64,000 nt of DNA from the NCBI GenBank assembly GCA_036365145.1, contig JAEOAD010000001.1, forward strand, positions 101,405,501 through 101,469,500. The letters are read 5' to 3'. The notes under the pieces were generated by a model, which was given only the letters and a program-made list of their open reading frames with translations, was not told where the DNA came from and ran no database searches. Positions 35,370 through 46,737 of the stretch are shown here, one piece after another. Origin of the DNA: Orientallactaga sibirica. Its lineage: Eukaryota > Chordata > Mammalia > Rodentia > Dipodidae. The stretch's first letter is position 1; every line of letters starts with the position of its first letter. Made by a program: the position numbers and the translations under genes.

Positions 35370-36326
35370 GTTACCACCACTAATCACGATCGATCTTAGC
35401 TCAGCTACAATTAGCAACCTGTCTACAAGTAAACAGTTGTAGCACATAGTGAAATCAAGCTGGAAGCTTTCTCTCTGCTCACTGGGGGAAATCACCAATA
35501 GTCCTACCCAGCTGTGGACTCTGTGTGCTCCCATAACCCACATGCAAAGCAAAATGTACCCACTGGTGCAATAGTGGCGTGACTGTTGTGGGAGTAACCA
35601 ACTGCTTTCTGATTGGATTTGAAGGGGGGATTGATGGGCACTGCCAAACTGGCCAAAAGCCCATAACTAGAGACACAGGCCTGGGCAAATATGGTAGGGA
35701 CCTACTACTGTTGCTCTACTAAATGGACAAGTTATCAAACTGTTTATATTCATTATATATTATATTATATATCATAGATTAGTAAGTGCTCTCAAGCCTC
35801 TGGCATGGAAGTTTCTTGCTGCAGTGGGCAGAGGTCAGTGCATAGATTCATAGCTTGCAATATTGCTGAGAATAAGTGACTATTGTATGCTGAGCCTTCA
35901 ATGGAACATGCATATCATGCCCTCTAGGGCTGAGGAATCTCATGGGAGAGGGGACAGAAAGTATAAGAGCCCGAGGATGGGGAGCAATGGCGTGGAGTGC
36001 TGTCTTCTGGACACTAAGCTGTGTTTTCTTGCACAAAACTGAACCCATCAACATTTCATCATAGATGAGGGTGGTATTCACAAAGACCCCACTCCCCTCA
36101 GAGTAGCTTTTCATAGTTATTAACTGCTGGGGGAGGGGGCAGAATGTTCTTCCATGGTATAGCCACTAGTATGTTGTCCATACTCCAGTCAACAACCTCC
36201 CACTCATGCTCAGACATGTGGGTTACACAAAAAAGTCATGAAAGTAGGAAGGAGATTAGTTGGGAAGAAGGGCTTTAGTGGGAAGAGAGGTGATAAGGTA
36301 AGGTAATAGGGAGTGAATAAGATCAA

Positions 36327-36377
<51 letters not shown>

Positions 36378-36400
36378 TATCAAAGATAAAATTTTAAATA
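35370..36400 (+). repeat. Unclassified multi-copy repeat, copy 2 (longest)
   Basis: Words shared with copy 1: 'aatcaagctggaagctttctct', 'cccactggtgcaatagtggcgtga', 'gctgagaataagtgactattgtatgctgagccttcaatgg', 'cccatcaacatttcatcatagatg'. It continues with 'aactgctgggggagggggcag', 'gggaagaagggctttagtgggaagagaggtgataa', a (TA)n tract at 36330-36372 and ends 'gaaattatcaaagataaaatttta', an end resembling LINE 3' termini. Confidence 0.65.
36330..36372. repeat. (TA)n microsatellite
   Basis: About 42 bp of alternating AT within the 3' part of the unclassified repeat. Confidence 0.95.
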
Positions 36401-37361
36401 TGACTTAAAAGTGTTTATTTAATTCCAAACAAGATGCATGAAATAAATTCAACCCTGCAAAATCACTGCTTTTTATTGAAAATAACAGTTTTCCCTGAAA
36501 TTTGGCAGAATCTATTCCAAAACCTAGTAGAAGTGCACTCATGGATACCCTGTGCCATAGAGGGTTTTCTGTGCTCTATGTGTCAGCAATTCCAAAAACA
36601 AAGAACAAGATCAGACACAGTTGCAATGATTTCAGCTCAGTTCTTGTAATAATTCAGGCTCCCTGGCCTTTTCTCCGATGTGTAACCATTCAACAGTCAG
36701 GTCATCTTTATACAATTATCTGGCAAATTCTTTGTGATGGAATTAGGCAGATGTGTTTCCTAGTGTCAAGAATGCCATCAACAATTTTATATGAATTCTT
36801 TCATTTGATCTGGTGATGGCTACTGTGGTGTGCCAACCCCAACTCCCGTCTGTGAGGTGGAGGATTCCAACCTTCTTTCCTACAAGACATCCCAGTTGCA
36901 TGTATCTTTATAGGACCAACTGAACATTATAATGCCATTGTAGTTTAACACCCTTCTCTGCGCAAGTTTTCTCTCACTTCTCCCAAGGGTTGCTTCTGAA
37001 AGTATTCCCCAACAATGTTATGGCAGGAAAATCTGAAATTTTTCAAGTCTGCCTTTGCCTGACCAAACTACACTTGTTAAAAACAGAAGTGATCAAAGGA
37101 CCAAGCTCTGGAATAGAATGTGGGGACTGGATTGCTAACAGCCTAGTGCAGCAAGGCCCCACCACTGGCAGAGGATGCAGCATGAGAGCCCTTATCCTGT
37201 AAATGCAGTGAGCTGCAAAGTGTGCACCAGTGGAGAATGGGACCAGGCTACCCAGAAATGCACTCGCAGATGGCACACACTGGAGAGCTTTGAGAGGGGC
37301 ATGATCATAAAACAGTGAAAGACAAAAGGAAGTGAGAAAACCAGGGAGTTTTATTGGAAGC
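36401..37361. other. 1 kb single-copy stretch
   Basis: No recognised repeat. Frames of 70-111 codons lack domains. Confidence 0.4.
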
Positions 37362-37376
37362 ATAGAAATGCGTTTC

Positions 37377-37578
37377 ATTCTTATTATTGATTTATTGAAT
37401 TTCAGAGAGGGAGAAAAGAGGCAGAGAGAGAGAAAATAGGTGCACCAGGACCTCTAGCAGCTTCAAATGTTCTCCAAATTCATGCACCACCTGTGCACCT
37501 GGCTTTACATGGGTACTGAAGAATTGAACCTGGGTCTTTGCAGGCAAGCAACTTAACTGCTAGGACATCTCTTCAGCC
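37377..37578 (-). repeat. DIP-like SINE, antisense, with target duplication
   Basis: Flanks ATAGAAATGCGTTTC (37362-37376) and ACAGAAATGCATTTC (37579-37593), two mismatches. Body ends 'aactgctaggacatctcttcagcc'. Confidence 0.88.
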
Positions 37579-37605
37579 ACAGAAATGCATTTCTTTTAAT
37601 CAACA

Positions 37606-37820
37606 TTTACCTGGGGCTATATCTAAGTGGGTAGAATGCTTGCCCAAATTGCATGAAACCCTGGGTTTGATCACCAGCACCACATGTGTGCAGTGGTACA
37701 GACCTGTAATCCCAGAACTCAGGAGCTTCAAGCAGGAATATCATAATTTCAAGGTCATCTGCAACTATGGCCAGTTCAAGGCTAGTCTAGACTATATAGC
37801 ATCCTGTCAAAAGAAATAAA
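37606..37820 (+). repeat. B4-like SINE (ID part plus B1 part)
   Basis: First half 'gggctatatctaagtgggtagaatgcttgcccaaattgcatgaaaccctgggtttgatcaccagcacc' is tRNA/ID-like. Second half 'gtgcagtggtacagacctgtaatcccagaactcaggag...aggctagtctagactatatagcatcctgtc' is B1-like. This dimer is the B4 arrangement. Confidence 0.75.
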
Positions 37821-38130
37821 GGAAGTAAAGGAAGAAAAGAAGGAAGGAAGGAAGGAAGGAAGGAAGGAAGGAAGGGAGGGAGGGAGGGAGGGAGGGAGGA
37901 AGGAAGGAAGGAAGGAAGGAAGGAAGGAAGGAAGGAAGGAAGGAAGGAAGGGAGGGAGGAAAGGAGGGAGGGAGGGAGGGAGGGAGTAAGGAAGGAAGGA
38001 AGGGAGGGAGGGGGGAGGGAGGGAGGAAGGAAGGAAGGAAGGAAGGAAGGAAGGAAGGAAGGAAGAAGAAGGAAGGAAGGAAGGAAAGAAAGAAAGGAAG
38101 GAAGGAAAGAAGGAAAGAAGGATACAAATA
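37815..38130. repeat. (GGAA)n/(GGGA)n polypurine tract
   Basis: About 300 bp of nearly uninterrupted purine on the + strand, grown from the B4 tail. GGAA blocks alternate with GGGA blocks near 37873-37898 and 37966-37986. Contains several GGGAGGGAGGGAGGG runs. The 121-codon minus-strand frame is a low-complexity artefact. Confidence 0.97.
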
Positions 38131-38134
38131 GGAA

Positions 38135-38710
38135 GGGAAAAAAAGAAAGACTACAAAAGGCAAAAGTATCATGTCTAAGATTTAATTATAAATCCACATG
38201 GCTATATAGTAATTTCCCAACCAAAACTAAAGCATGTGATTAATGACTTTTTTATTAATAACACCTGTGCAATGTGTAATGGCTTAACAAGCATTAAAAC
38301 TTAAATAAGGTAGAGTTTCTATTAATGATTTTTTTGTAACAACAGTTTTTAATTGAGCCATAGTTTTTGAAAAAATAGACTCATTAATTGGGCCTGTTTT
38401 GGTACCTCCAAGATATACATCACTTTCTCTACAGGTTGTAGATCTGGAAGGGTGGAACCAAGGAAGAAGGGGATGTCCAAGGAGCTGAGGTTCCACTTCC
38501 TGTGCTATTTGCTTTTCTTTGTCTCAAGGGTGGAATCATCCTCTTCTCCCCCATCTCTCCACACTTAACTAATGTTTCATTTACCAATAGCATTAATATG
38601 TTTCTGGACCAGTGCTTTTAGTGGACTGTCAGGGAAACTTCCATGTCAGGACCTGATTTCCCACTTATCACTCCCTCACTGATAGTTAATTCTGTGGTAG
38701 TTACAAATGC
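38135..38710. other. Single-copy stretch
   Basis: No recognised feature. Confidence 0.4.
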
Positions 38711-38711
38711 T

Positions 38712-38917
38712 GATTTTTTTTATTTTATTGTTATCTATTTGAGACAGAGACAAAGAGAGAGAATGGGGGCATGCTAGGGCCTCCAGCCACTGAAAATGAA
38801 CTCCAGATATATGTGCCACCTTGTGCTTCCGGCTTACATGGGTCCTGGGGAATTGAACCTGGATCCTTAGGCTTCCTAGGTAAACACCTTAACCACTAAG
38901 CCATCTCTCCAGCCCCC
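38712..38917 (-). repeat. DIP-like SINE, antisense
   Basis: 'tttgagacagagacaaagagagagaatgggggcatgctagggcctccagcc' through 'taaccactaagccatctctccagccc'. Target duplication not clear. Confidence 0.9.
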
Positions 38918-39876
38918 AAACTAACTTTCATCAGTGTTTCTACACTGGAGGCAGCTGTTTCTGAGTTGATAGAAAGCATTTCGTTAGGGCTTATTTCCTG
39001 AGCTCCTCCGAGGAAGTGAACAGTTCTGTCTCTGGCTGATGAACATTCAAATCTAGGCTTCATAACTTTTGAGCTGCTTGTCTTTGAGCAAGTCATCTTT
39101 CTGCATTCATCTTTGAGTTGATAATACATGATATTGACAAAACCATAATGCCTGCTTTATATCACTACTGTGGGGATCAACTCTGTTGCCCTAGAAAGAA
39201 CACAGCGTCTTGCACTTGGTCCTAGCTTTTGCTTTCTGGTTTATCTATATAGATCTAATGTGCCTACCTGGAATATTGGAAAGGTATTTTCCTTTCTTGA
39301 AACTGTGATCAGTGATGCAATGAACATTTCTGTGAATATATACTTGTTTTACACTTGCCCACTTGTTTTATTGTACATGTACCTAAAACTGGACATTTTT
39401 AATTGAAGGACATGTATTTTTTTATTGTATTCAAAGTCATTACTAAAGTCTAAGAGAATCTATTACTAAACTCTCCACACATTCAAAATATCAAAAACTA
39501 GGGAAAATCAAAACACATATCAAATTGGTCTGAATGAAAATGGCCACAGTTTGATAGAAAATATTGCTCATCTGAGGAGAAAGCTCAGAAGACAGGTTGT
39601 GTCTGTGGTTTCCAGAGATGACTCTGGACATGAGTTCCACTTCTCAGAAGTGTCCCTGCCAGGGCTTGGAGAAAACGTGCCAGCTGTTGTCCAATTCCCT
39701 TACAGAGGGAGAAATCTGGTCCCGATAGATAATTCTCTAAGCCCTATTATAAAGTTCCTTATATTTCCTCATTAAAATCAGTCATTTGATGATCATTTTA
39801 TGTTTTTTAGTGTGTTTTAGCATTATAACAGTAGATTTTGAGTTTGTCACATATGGTTAATTGTCTGGTCTAAGGC
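38918..39876. other. Mostly single-copy; possible MIR at 39030-39190
   Basis: 'gtctctggctgatgaacattcaaatctaggcttcataact...gcttgtctttgagcaagtcatctttctgcattcatctttgagttgataatac' is MIR-like. The rest is unassigned. Confidence 0.45.
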
Positions 39877-40222
39877 TGTGGTGGTTTGAATGGGAAATGC
39901 ATCCAACAGCCTCATGTGTTTGAACACTTCCTTAATTGGTGGTGCTGTTTGGTAGGGTTGTGGAGTGCTTGGGAAAGGAGCCTTGCTAGAAGAAGTTTGT
40001 CACTGGGGTGGGCCTTGGAGTGTTACTGCAGCTCAGCCTTGCTTGCTGTACTCAGAGTGCTCATGATACTTCTTCCCCGCTGGTTTCAAGTCTATCTGCT
40101 CCCGCCATGTTTTCCCCACCATGATGAAACTTCCCCTCAAATTTGTAAGCTGGAAATAAACCCTTTCCTTCCATAGGCTGTTTCTGGTCTGGTGTTTAAC
40201 CCCAGCAATAAGGTAACTGACA
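39877..40222 (+). repeat. MaLR (ORR1-like) solo LTR
   Basis: TGTGGTGGTTTGAAT start, 'agcctcatgtgtttgaacacttcc', AATAAA in 'gctggaaataaaccctttcc', end 'cagcaataaggtaactgaca'. Flanks AAGGC (39872-39876) and AAGAC (40223-40227) fit a 5-bp duplication with one change. Confidence 0.88.
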
Positions 40223-40529
40223 AAGACTGAAAGACATGAAGGAAGGTCTTAAATAGCAATACATCGTGTGCAGTCCACATCCTACAGTCTTCACTGGGCC
40301 AAGAGTCACCCATGCTGAGAAAGATGCCTGTGAGTTAGGATTCTCCTAACACATAATCTTCGTTTACAGATACTGGAGGGGCTTAAAGTAGGAGGGATTT
40401 CACAGTAAGCAATGACTGTTCTTCTTGTAAAAACTATATTCAGAATGTCCATTCTATAATGAGACAAAGGATATCTATGACCTGGCTTCCACTATGAGAG
40501 CTACATTCATATACTGTCTGAAGCAGCTG

Positions 40530-40700
40530 ACAATTATAAACTCATTGAGTGCCAAGTGCAGTTCTATAAAGTGGATGTGATTATAGTCCATGTTTTAGAG
40601 TTGCATAGACTAAAGCAGAGAAAATATGAGTATAAAGGAACCCAGCTAATAAGTAGCCAAGTGAGATGAGACTGAGACTCCAAACTTCCACAGGGACCAA
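40530..40700 (+). repeat. MIR relic
   Basis: 'actcattgagtgccaagtgcagttctat...attatagtccatgttttagagttgcatagactaaagcagagaa...acccagctaataagtagccaagtgagatgagactgagac' follows the MIR core. Confidence 0.65.
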
Positions 40701-40875
40701 AACACAAGTCTATCTGGCTGGCCCCCAAATATGCCAACATATACTTGAAATTAAGTCCTATAATAACAAACATTTGTAAGAACCTACCCAGGTCCATGCA
40801 CTAGAGATCTTCTTTTACAAATATCCTGAAGACAGAGCCAATTTTTGTTCACATTTGATAAATGAAAGGACTGAC

Positions 40876-40985
40876 TTTGGTGTCCCTTATGAAATTCTTT
40901 CCATCTTCCCTTCCTCTTACCATTCCCTAAACTTTAATTGGTAAGAGGAAGGGAAGATGGAAATAATTTCATAAGGAATACCAAA
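40876..40985. repeat. 47-bp near-perfect inverted repeat, 16-nt loop
   Basis: Left arm 40876-40922 (TTTGGTGTCC...CTCTTACCA) and right arm 40939-40985 (TGGTAAGAGG...ATACCAAA) are reverse complements at 44 of 47 positions with no gap; one mismatch would be G-U in RNA. The loop is TTCCCTAAACTTTAAT. No terminal TA or 8-bp duplication flanks it, and I do not recognise it as a known MITE. A DIP SINE follows directly at 41000. Confidence 0.95.
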
Positions 40986-40999
40986 ATAGAGTAAGATAG

Positions 41000-41237
41000 G
41001 GCTGCAGAGATGACTCAGTGGTTAAGGTTCTTGTCTGCAAAGCCTAATGACCCGAGTTCAAGTCCCCAATACCCACATAAAGCCAGATGCACAAAGTAGC
41101 ACATTCATCTGGAGTTTGTTTGCAATGGCTAGAGACCTTGGCAGACCCATGTGTTTTCTCTCTCTCTCTTTCCCTCTCTCCTGTCTTTCTTCCTCTCTCT
41201 TCTCCCCTTGAAGATAAATTAATAAAATCTTTTTAAA
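41000..41237 (+). repeat. DIP-like SINE
   Basis: 'ggctgcagagatgactcagtggttaaggttc' start, B box GAGTTCAAGTCCCC, CT tail. Flanks ATAGAGTAAGATAG (40986-40999) and ATATAGTAAAATAG (41238-41251). Confidence 0.88.
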
Positions 41238-41251
41238 ATATAGTAAAATAG

Positions 41252-42545
41252 AACAAATTAATTTTAATTTTTGTACCAGCAAAGTAGCTGTTATCTACAA
41301 GCTATGATATATTTCAAAATAATTAGGAGAGTGTAAAATTCCCAACACATAAAAATGGTTGTTTAAGGAGATGGAAGAGTTTATTACTCTGATCCCTACA
41401 CATTACATACATGTATTAAAGTATCATAATATATATCATGAATATATAAATATCATGTCTCAATTTAAAAAGTATAACATTATTTCCAAAACGAATTTGA
41501 AAACAACATCATGACACCAGTTGCTGGATAGAAAATAAGTCTTTTAAAATGACACATCAGTTTACTATATGTCACTATGAGCAGATGTTCAGTTTGTGGG
41601 AAAATGTGTTATTTTAATTTCCTCGTTTGTGTCACTTCTCTGGCCCCATTATCCATCTGGTACCTTTCTATGAATCCCCTAGATGTCATAGAGTTCCTGT
41701 GGGAATCCATATTTAGGATCATTACATTGTCAACTTATCAAAAGAAAAAAAGATGATGTCTTTTAGTAAAATATGATTTCAAGGATTTAGAGGATTTTTT
41801 TCTAAGAAGATAGACAAATGAGAGGCAATGCAGTTGTTTGTGCCTGTGAATGATTCTCCACAGATGTCGAAGCACCCCACCGTTGGACACTAGGTGTGTC
41901 AGATGTGTAACAAGGGCATGTCAGATTTAGATTTGGAAAGCAAAAATGTCTTCCTCAATTAATGAATACAGATAAATTTGCTCCAAGTATTATATTGAAT
42001 AAAAACTGGATGATATATTCCTAAAATGCTTAAGAACGTTTTTTGAAGTAGTGTTTTTGAGGCATAGAATGAATGTTTATAATCCAGTATAATTTTAAAA
42101 TTAAGACACATGGTGATGGCATTTCCACAGGTTGAACAATGACTCTTCAGATCTTGCATCTCTCGTGTTCTCAAAGGGAAAGCAGCTCCATGCAGCTCCA
42201 GCTGATGCCAGGCTGCAGGCAGCATGGTGGGGCTGAGTGCTGGCCTCGCTGCTTACTTGAAGAGAAATCCCAGTTAAGCTTCCCACCTCCTCTCTTTCTC
42301 TTCTAGGAAGATGATCTATTGTTTTTATAGCCTAGCCCTTGTCATTCCCTGTGTTATATGGAGGTAGCTTCTAATCCATCTTTCTGGAAGATCCCTTGAG
42401 CTCAGGCACTTTTCCAAGGGTAGTATTTTTTTGTGATCAGATTCTTTTTTGTTCAACACTTTGAAAATCTCTCTCTCCTTTCTGGCCAGCAAAGCCTGTT
42501 CTGAAAAATCCACTATTTTTCTTATGGTAGTTTCCCTTGTATATA
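41252..42545. other. 1.3 kb AT-rich single-copy stretch
   Basis: No gene or repeat recognised. An 88-codon antisense frame at 41959-42225 lacks a domain. Confidence 0.4.
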
Positions 42546-42560
42546 AGAAGTTATTTTTCC

Positions 42561-42779
42561 AGGGGCTGGAGGGATGGTTTAGCAGTTAAGACATTTGCCT
42601 GAAAAGCCAAATGACCCAGGTTTGACTCCCCAGGACCCACGTAAGCCAGGTGCACAATGGGGTGCATATGTCTTGAGTTCATTTGCAGTGGGTGGAGGCC
42701 CTGGCACACCCCTTCTCTATCCTTCCCCCCTCTCCCTCTTTCTGTCAAATAAATAAATAAAAATAAAATATTTTTTAAA
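42561..42779 (+). repeat. DIP-like SINE with target duplication
   Basis: AGAAGTTATTTTTCC (42546-42560) / AGAAGTAGTTTTTCC (42780-42794), two mismatches. Complete body with AAATAAATAAATAAAAATAAAAT tail. Confidence 0.92.
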
Positions 42780-42794
42780 AGAAGTAGTTTTTCC

Positions 42795-43830
42795 TTTTTG
42801 GCTTTCAAAGTTTGCTGTTTGTCTCTAATTTTCAACAATTTGATGATAAGGTGTCATGTTGTGGATCTCTTTATTTAGCATTAATTGGGATTAATGAATC
42901 TGCATTTCTATTTCCTTGCTAAGTTTTGGGAAATTTTATCCGAGTGTTTCTTTGACTGAGTATTTCTTTGATATACTTAGATTTCTCTACATCCTTCTTC
43001 TTACACTTTGATAAGGTGTGTTGACTTAATGTTGCCCCATAAGTCCTATAAGCTTATTCACTCTTTTTCATTGCTTTTTTTGTTTCTACTCTGATTAGAT
43101 TATTTTCAGTATCTGCTTTTCAGGTTCACTAATACTCTCTTCCATGTGATCTGGGTCACTGTAAATACCCCTGTGTTGAATGATTATGTTTATTCAATTT
43201 TTCAGTTCTATGATATTTGCATGGTACTTTTTAAAAAGCATTTTTAAACTTTTTAAAATATTTTAGATATTTATTTGAAAGTGAGAGAAAGAGGGAGAGA
43301 GAGAAGAGAGAGAATGGGCATGCCATGGCCTCCAGCCACTGCAAGTGAACTCCAGATACATGCACCACCTTGTGCATCTGACTTTATGTGGGTCCTGGGG
43401 AATTGACCTTGGGTCCTTAGGCTTTGCAGGCAAACACCTTAAACCACTTAGCCATCTCTCCAGCCCTGTGTGGTACTTTTTTACATCATTCATCCTGTTT
43501 ATTAAAATATTTTTTGTTCATTTCTTTCCTGATCTTGGTCAGTTATCTTTATGATCATTTTTTAATCCTTCCTCAAACGAATCATCTAGCATCCTTTTAT
43601 TAGAGTCCTTCTGGAGATATAGCTTGTTCTTTTGTTTGAAACATATTACCTTGATCTTTGTTTGTTTATCTGCTGGTTTCAATTTTTTCCCTTGCCCTCT
43701 GTTTTTATGTCTCTGTATTACAGAAGATGTCACTTTTCCCAGTGTTGTGAGCCTGGCTCATGTAGAAAATGCATCTCATTCTTCAACCTGATCAAAGGTT
43801 CTGGGTGCCATGAAAACTTTCTGTTTGTCT
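42795..43830 (-). repeat. Ancient L1 ORF1-region relic, antisense
   Basis: 'ttgccccataagtcctataagcttattcactctttttcattgctttttttgtttctactctgattagattattttcagtatctgcttttcaggttcactaatactctcttccatgtgatc' is the reverse complement of the 5'/ORF1 coiled-coil region of mammalian L1s as I recall it. The minus-strand frame 43539-43733 is rich in K, E, N and D, as that region is. Interrupted by a SINE at 43233-43466. Confidence 0.6.
43233..43466 (-). repeat. DIP-like SINE, antisense, with target duplication
   Basis: TGCATGGTACTTTTT (43218-43232) / TGTGTGGTACTTTTT (43467-43481) flanks the complete body. It splits the L1 relic. Confidence 0.92.
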
Positions 43831-44304
43831 AAATTGATTTGTCTGAATCAGGGCCCTAATCAGGAGTATAGAGTGTAACCAATCCCAACAGTGCCCTAAG
43901 AGGTGAGAATATTACCATCTCACTCCCTGGTGATACAGCTTGAAAAGTCAGGTGTTAGGTGGGCATTCCAGTTCCTCTCTCCTCAGGAAGAAGCTCAGAG
44001 TTAGTTCACCTCCCACTGGTTCCACACTGGCTCAGGAGGAGATCTGGGACCAATGCTGACACACTCATTCAGAATACACACTCTGCCCATTTGTTGCTTT
44101 GCTGCATCATCCCTCCTGGAGACTGGCTCCCATCTGTCATCAGACGCTGGTAGGCGAGCTAGTGGCTTTCTCCTGTCACTAAAGGGACCCAGAAGGAGGG
44201 CAAGAAGACCATGATCTGTTAGAAATCGAAAAGGTTACTAGCTGCTGCTCCATTAGCTTTCAGACATAGGGTAAGGTAATCGCTGGGAAAGTCAGGATGT
44301 TGGG
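43831..44304. other. Stretch without recognised repeat
   Basis: Ordinary composition, no supported coding frame. Confidence 0.4.
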
Positions 44305-44675
44305 TATTGCATCAGTTATTTTCTTATGGCTGAGACAAAATATCTGGCCAGAAGGAGCTCATAGAAGAAGGAAGGCTTAACTCAGGGTGCAGTTCCAAGG
44401 ATGGTTTCATGGTACCTAGGAAGTCATGGCAGGCCAAAGCAGAAAGCCTGTACCACATCTCACCAGAGTGAGCAGGTAGAGAGGAAACAAGACTTGGATC
44501 CAAGACTCTAAGACCTGAAGGTCTGCCCTCAATGACAAACTTCCTGCAGCAAGGCTCCACCTCCTAGGAGTAGTACAACCTTTCTGAACAGCATCACCAG
44601 CAGTTGCTTAAGTATTCAGATGCATGAGCCTGTACATGGGATGGGTAGAATTTTCATTCAAACCACAAATATATA
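44305..44675 (-). repeat. MaLR/MLT-type LTR, antisense
   Basis: 'catcagttattttcttatggctgagacaaaatatctggcc' through 'atcaccagcagttgcttaagtattcagatgcatgagcctgtacatgggatgggtagaattttcattcaaaccacaa' follows the reverse complement of MaLR LTRs. Confidence 0.65.
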
Positions 44676-45766
44676 GTCAAACCATGTCTGGTGATAAAGT
44701 AGCAGCTGAGAGATTTTGGTCTGTTATGAACTAGACCAGGAGGGGGAAAGAGATATTGACTGGAAATTCTCACTCTCCCATCTAAAATCCTGTTGTTTTC
44801 TATGATCTTGGAGGACTGTGAAAGGCAGAGCCCTGTCAACTCCCAAGGCTACATGATTTAGGAGTCAAACCCTTGAGTGGCAACCACAGAAGTTGAAGCA
44901 CAGCATATGTAGTCCAAACCTCAGATTTCTCAGAGAAAATGGGAGTTACAGATTTCCTCCTCATTTAAAGCACTGTGTCCAAAGTGAAGTTTATCAGTAT
45001 ACCTCAGCTTTTCTTCCTCATTTTGATGTTGCTGTTTCTTTGGCTGCCCAATGTATAGGAGCCTGTCACCTAGGGTGTAAGTTTCTATAAGAGGGAACTG
45101 GTTTATTTGTAGCTGCTGATTTGACCTCCACAGAAGGAGGTCACCAGCCTCCTATTTTCTTGTTGGTTACAGCATGAACATTCCTAGCTGAAGGATAAAA
45201 ATACCAACTACTTCCCGGGGGCTCATAATGTAAGAGGTGCTTAAAGTGTATTAATTGTCATTTCCTTAACCCCATTCTATGTAAAGTAAGGTACAAGGAT
45301 GTTCAGGAATTTTCTGAATTTCTAGAAGTGATGCGTTCAAGCATCAGACTGACTTATTCCACACTTATTATTTTAACAACTGTGTGCTCCTGTGTAAATA
45401 CACCCCATACACACACTGACATCACACACAAGAACAACACAAACATACACACACACACAGTACAAGAATGATAGCATTATTCAGTCCCAGTTCTCTGGGG
45501 ATATCAGTGAGAAATGAGCTCCAAATAAGGAAAGAAACTGGGTTATGTAACTTGACCTTCACAGGATATAATTTTGAGAGAAAAATGAAATTCAAGTGTC
45601 AATGCATAAAAGCTACTACATTTTGATAAAATTTTGGTGTCTAGAGATGAATGTATTCAGAAACTTACTGAATAAATTCAATACAGACAGATTCAAAATA
45701 CTGACCTTAGTTGTACAACATCCATTTACTTACTAATGTTAAGAACAACACATTTAATTTGGTATC
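44676..45766. other. Single-copy stretch; MIR-like at 45225-45340
   Basis: 'cataatgtaagaggtgcttaaagtgtattaattgtcatttccttaaccccattctatgtaaagtaagg' is weakly MIR-like. A short CA-rich patch lies at 45400-45462. Confidence 0.4.
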
Positions 45767-46161
45767 TGTAGCAGACAGCTTCAGGTTCGCTGAGATGAAC
45801 TTCCAGACCAGGCACAGTTATGGAGGAAGGGATATTATTTATTGAAGCTTACAGATCCAGGGGAAGTTCCATAATGGCAAGAGAAGTGGCCTGCTCAACA
45901 CAGGGCCAAGCAGAGACAGAGAGAAACCAACCAGCCACCACAGCACACAGAGCAAAACTATTGCCAAAAGGTCACACAGCACACTTCAGGAACTCCTGCT
46001 AGGCACATTTGCATATCTTTACAATGGAATCTCAAACCATCACCACACCTTAAGACCAGGGCCCCAGTGACCTTGCCTCTAGCAAGGTGATTGCAGATGC
46101 AAACTATAACTAAAAAAAAAAACACTGAATATATTGGGGGACATATATTCAAACTACCACA
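45767..46161 (-). repeat. MaLR solo LTR, antisense, perfect target duplication
   Basis: Starts TGTAGCAGACAGCTTC and ends CAAACTACCACA, same family as 1654-2010. GTATC at 45762-45766 is repeated at 46162-46166. Contains an A11 run near 46111. Confidence 0.95.
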
Positions 46162-46359
46162 GTATCTGTGGGTCATATTATCTATTATACTTCAGAATTT
46201 ATGCAGTAAAGCAGAAGTAACAGTTGGAAAAACTTATGGAGCCTCAAAATTCAAACACAAAATGAATATGGTCTTATTTTATCCCAAAAGAATAACAAGG
46301 TTAGGGACTGAACTGACTTTCATTTGATTTTTAAAAAAAGGAAAAAAAGGAAGAATATA

Positions 46360-46520
46360 AACCAAGCAAGGTGGTGCATGATTATAATTCCAGCATTTGG
46401 GAGATGTAGATAGGAGGATTGGGAATTTAAGGATTGGGAATTCAGGGTCAGCCTCACATACATAGCAAGTTTGAATCAACCGTGGCTATATCAGATCCCA
46501 TCACAAAAGAAACAAAAACG
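46360..46520 (+). repeat. Degraded B1/B4-like SINE
   Basis: 'aagcaaggtggtgcatgattataattccagcatttgggagatgtagataggaggat...cagcctcacatacatagcaagtttga' keeps the B1 order but with many changes. Confidence 0.65.
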
Positions 46521-46530
46521 TTAAATTTTT

Positions 46531-46737
46531 ATTTATATATTTATTATTTCAGAGAAAGAGAAAGAGAGGCAGACAGACAGGCATGGAGAGAAGAGAGAAT
46601 AGGCACACCTCCAGCCACTGCAGATGAACTCCAGACGCACGTACCACCTTGTGCATTACGTGGGTCCTGGGGAATTGAACTGAGGTCTTTTGGTTTTGCA
46701 GGCAAATGTCTTAACCACGAAGCCATCTCTCCAGCCC
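46531..46737 (-). repeat. DIP-like SINE, antisense
   Basis: 'atttcagagaaagagaaagagaggcagacagacaggcatgg' then '...taaccacgaagccatctctccagccc'. Flanks 'aacgttaaattttt' and 'aatgttaaaatttt' suggest the target site. Confidence 0.88.

Noticed and set aside
37807..38172. 121-codon P/S/F/L-rich minus-strand frame
   Set aside because: Translation of the GGAA/GGGA polypurine tract.
45113..45160. GACCTCC...GGAGGTC hairpin as a terminator or regulatory stem
   Set aside because: Only a 7-bp stem, expected by chance in a window of this size.
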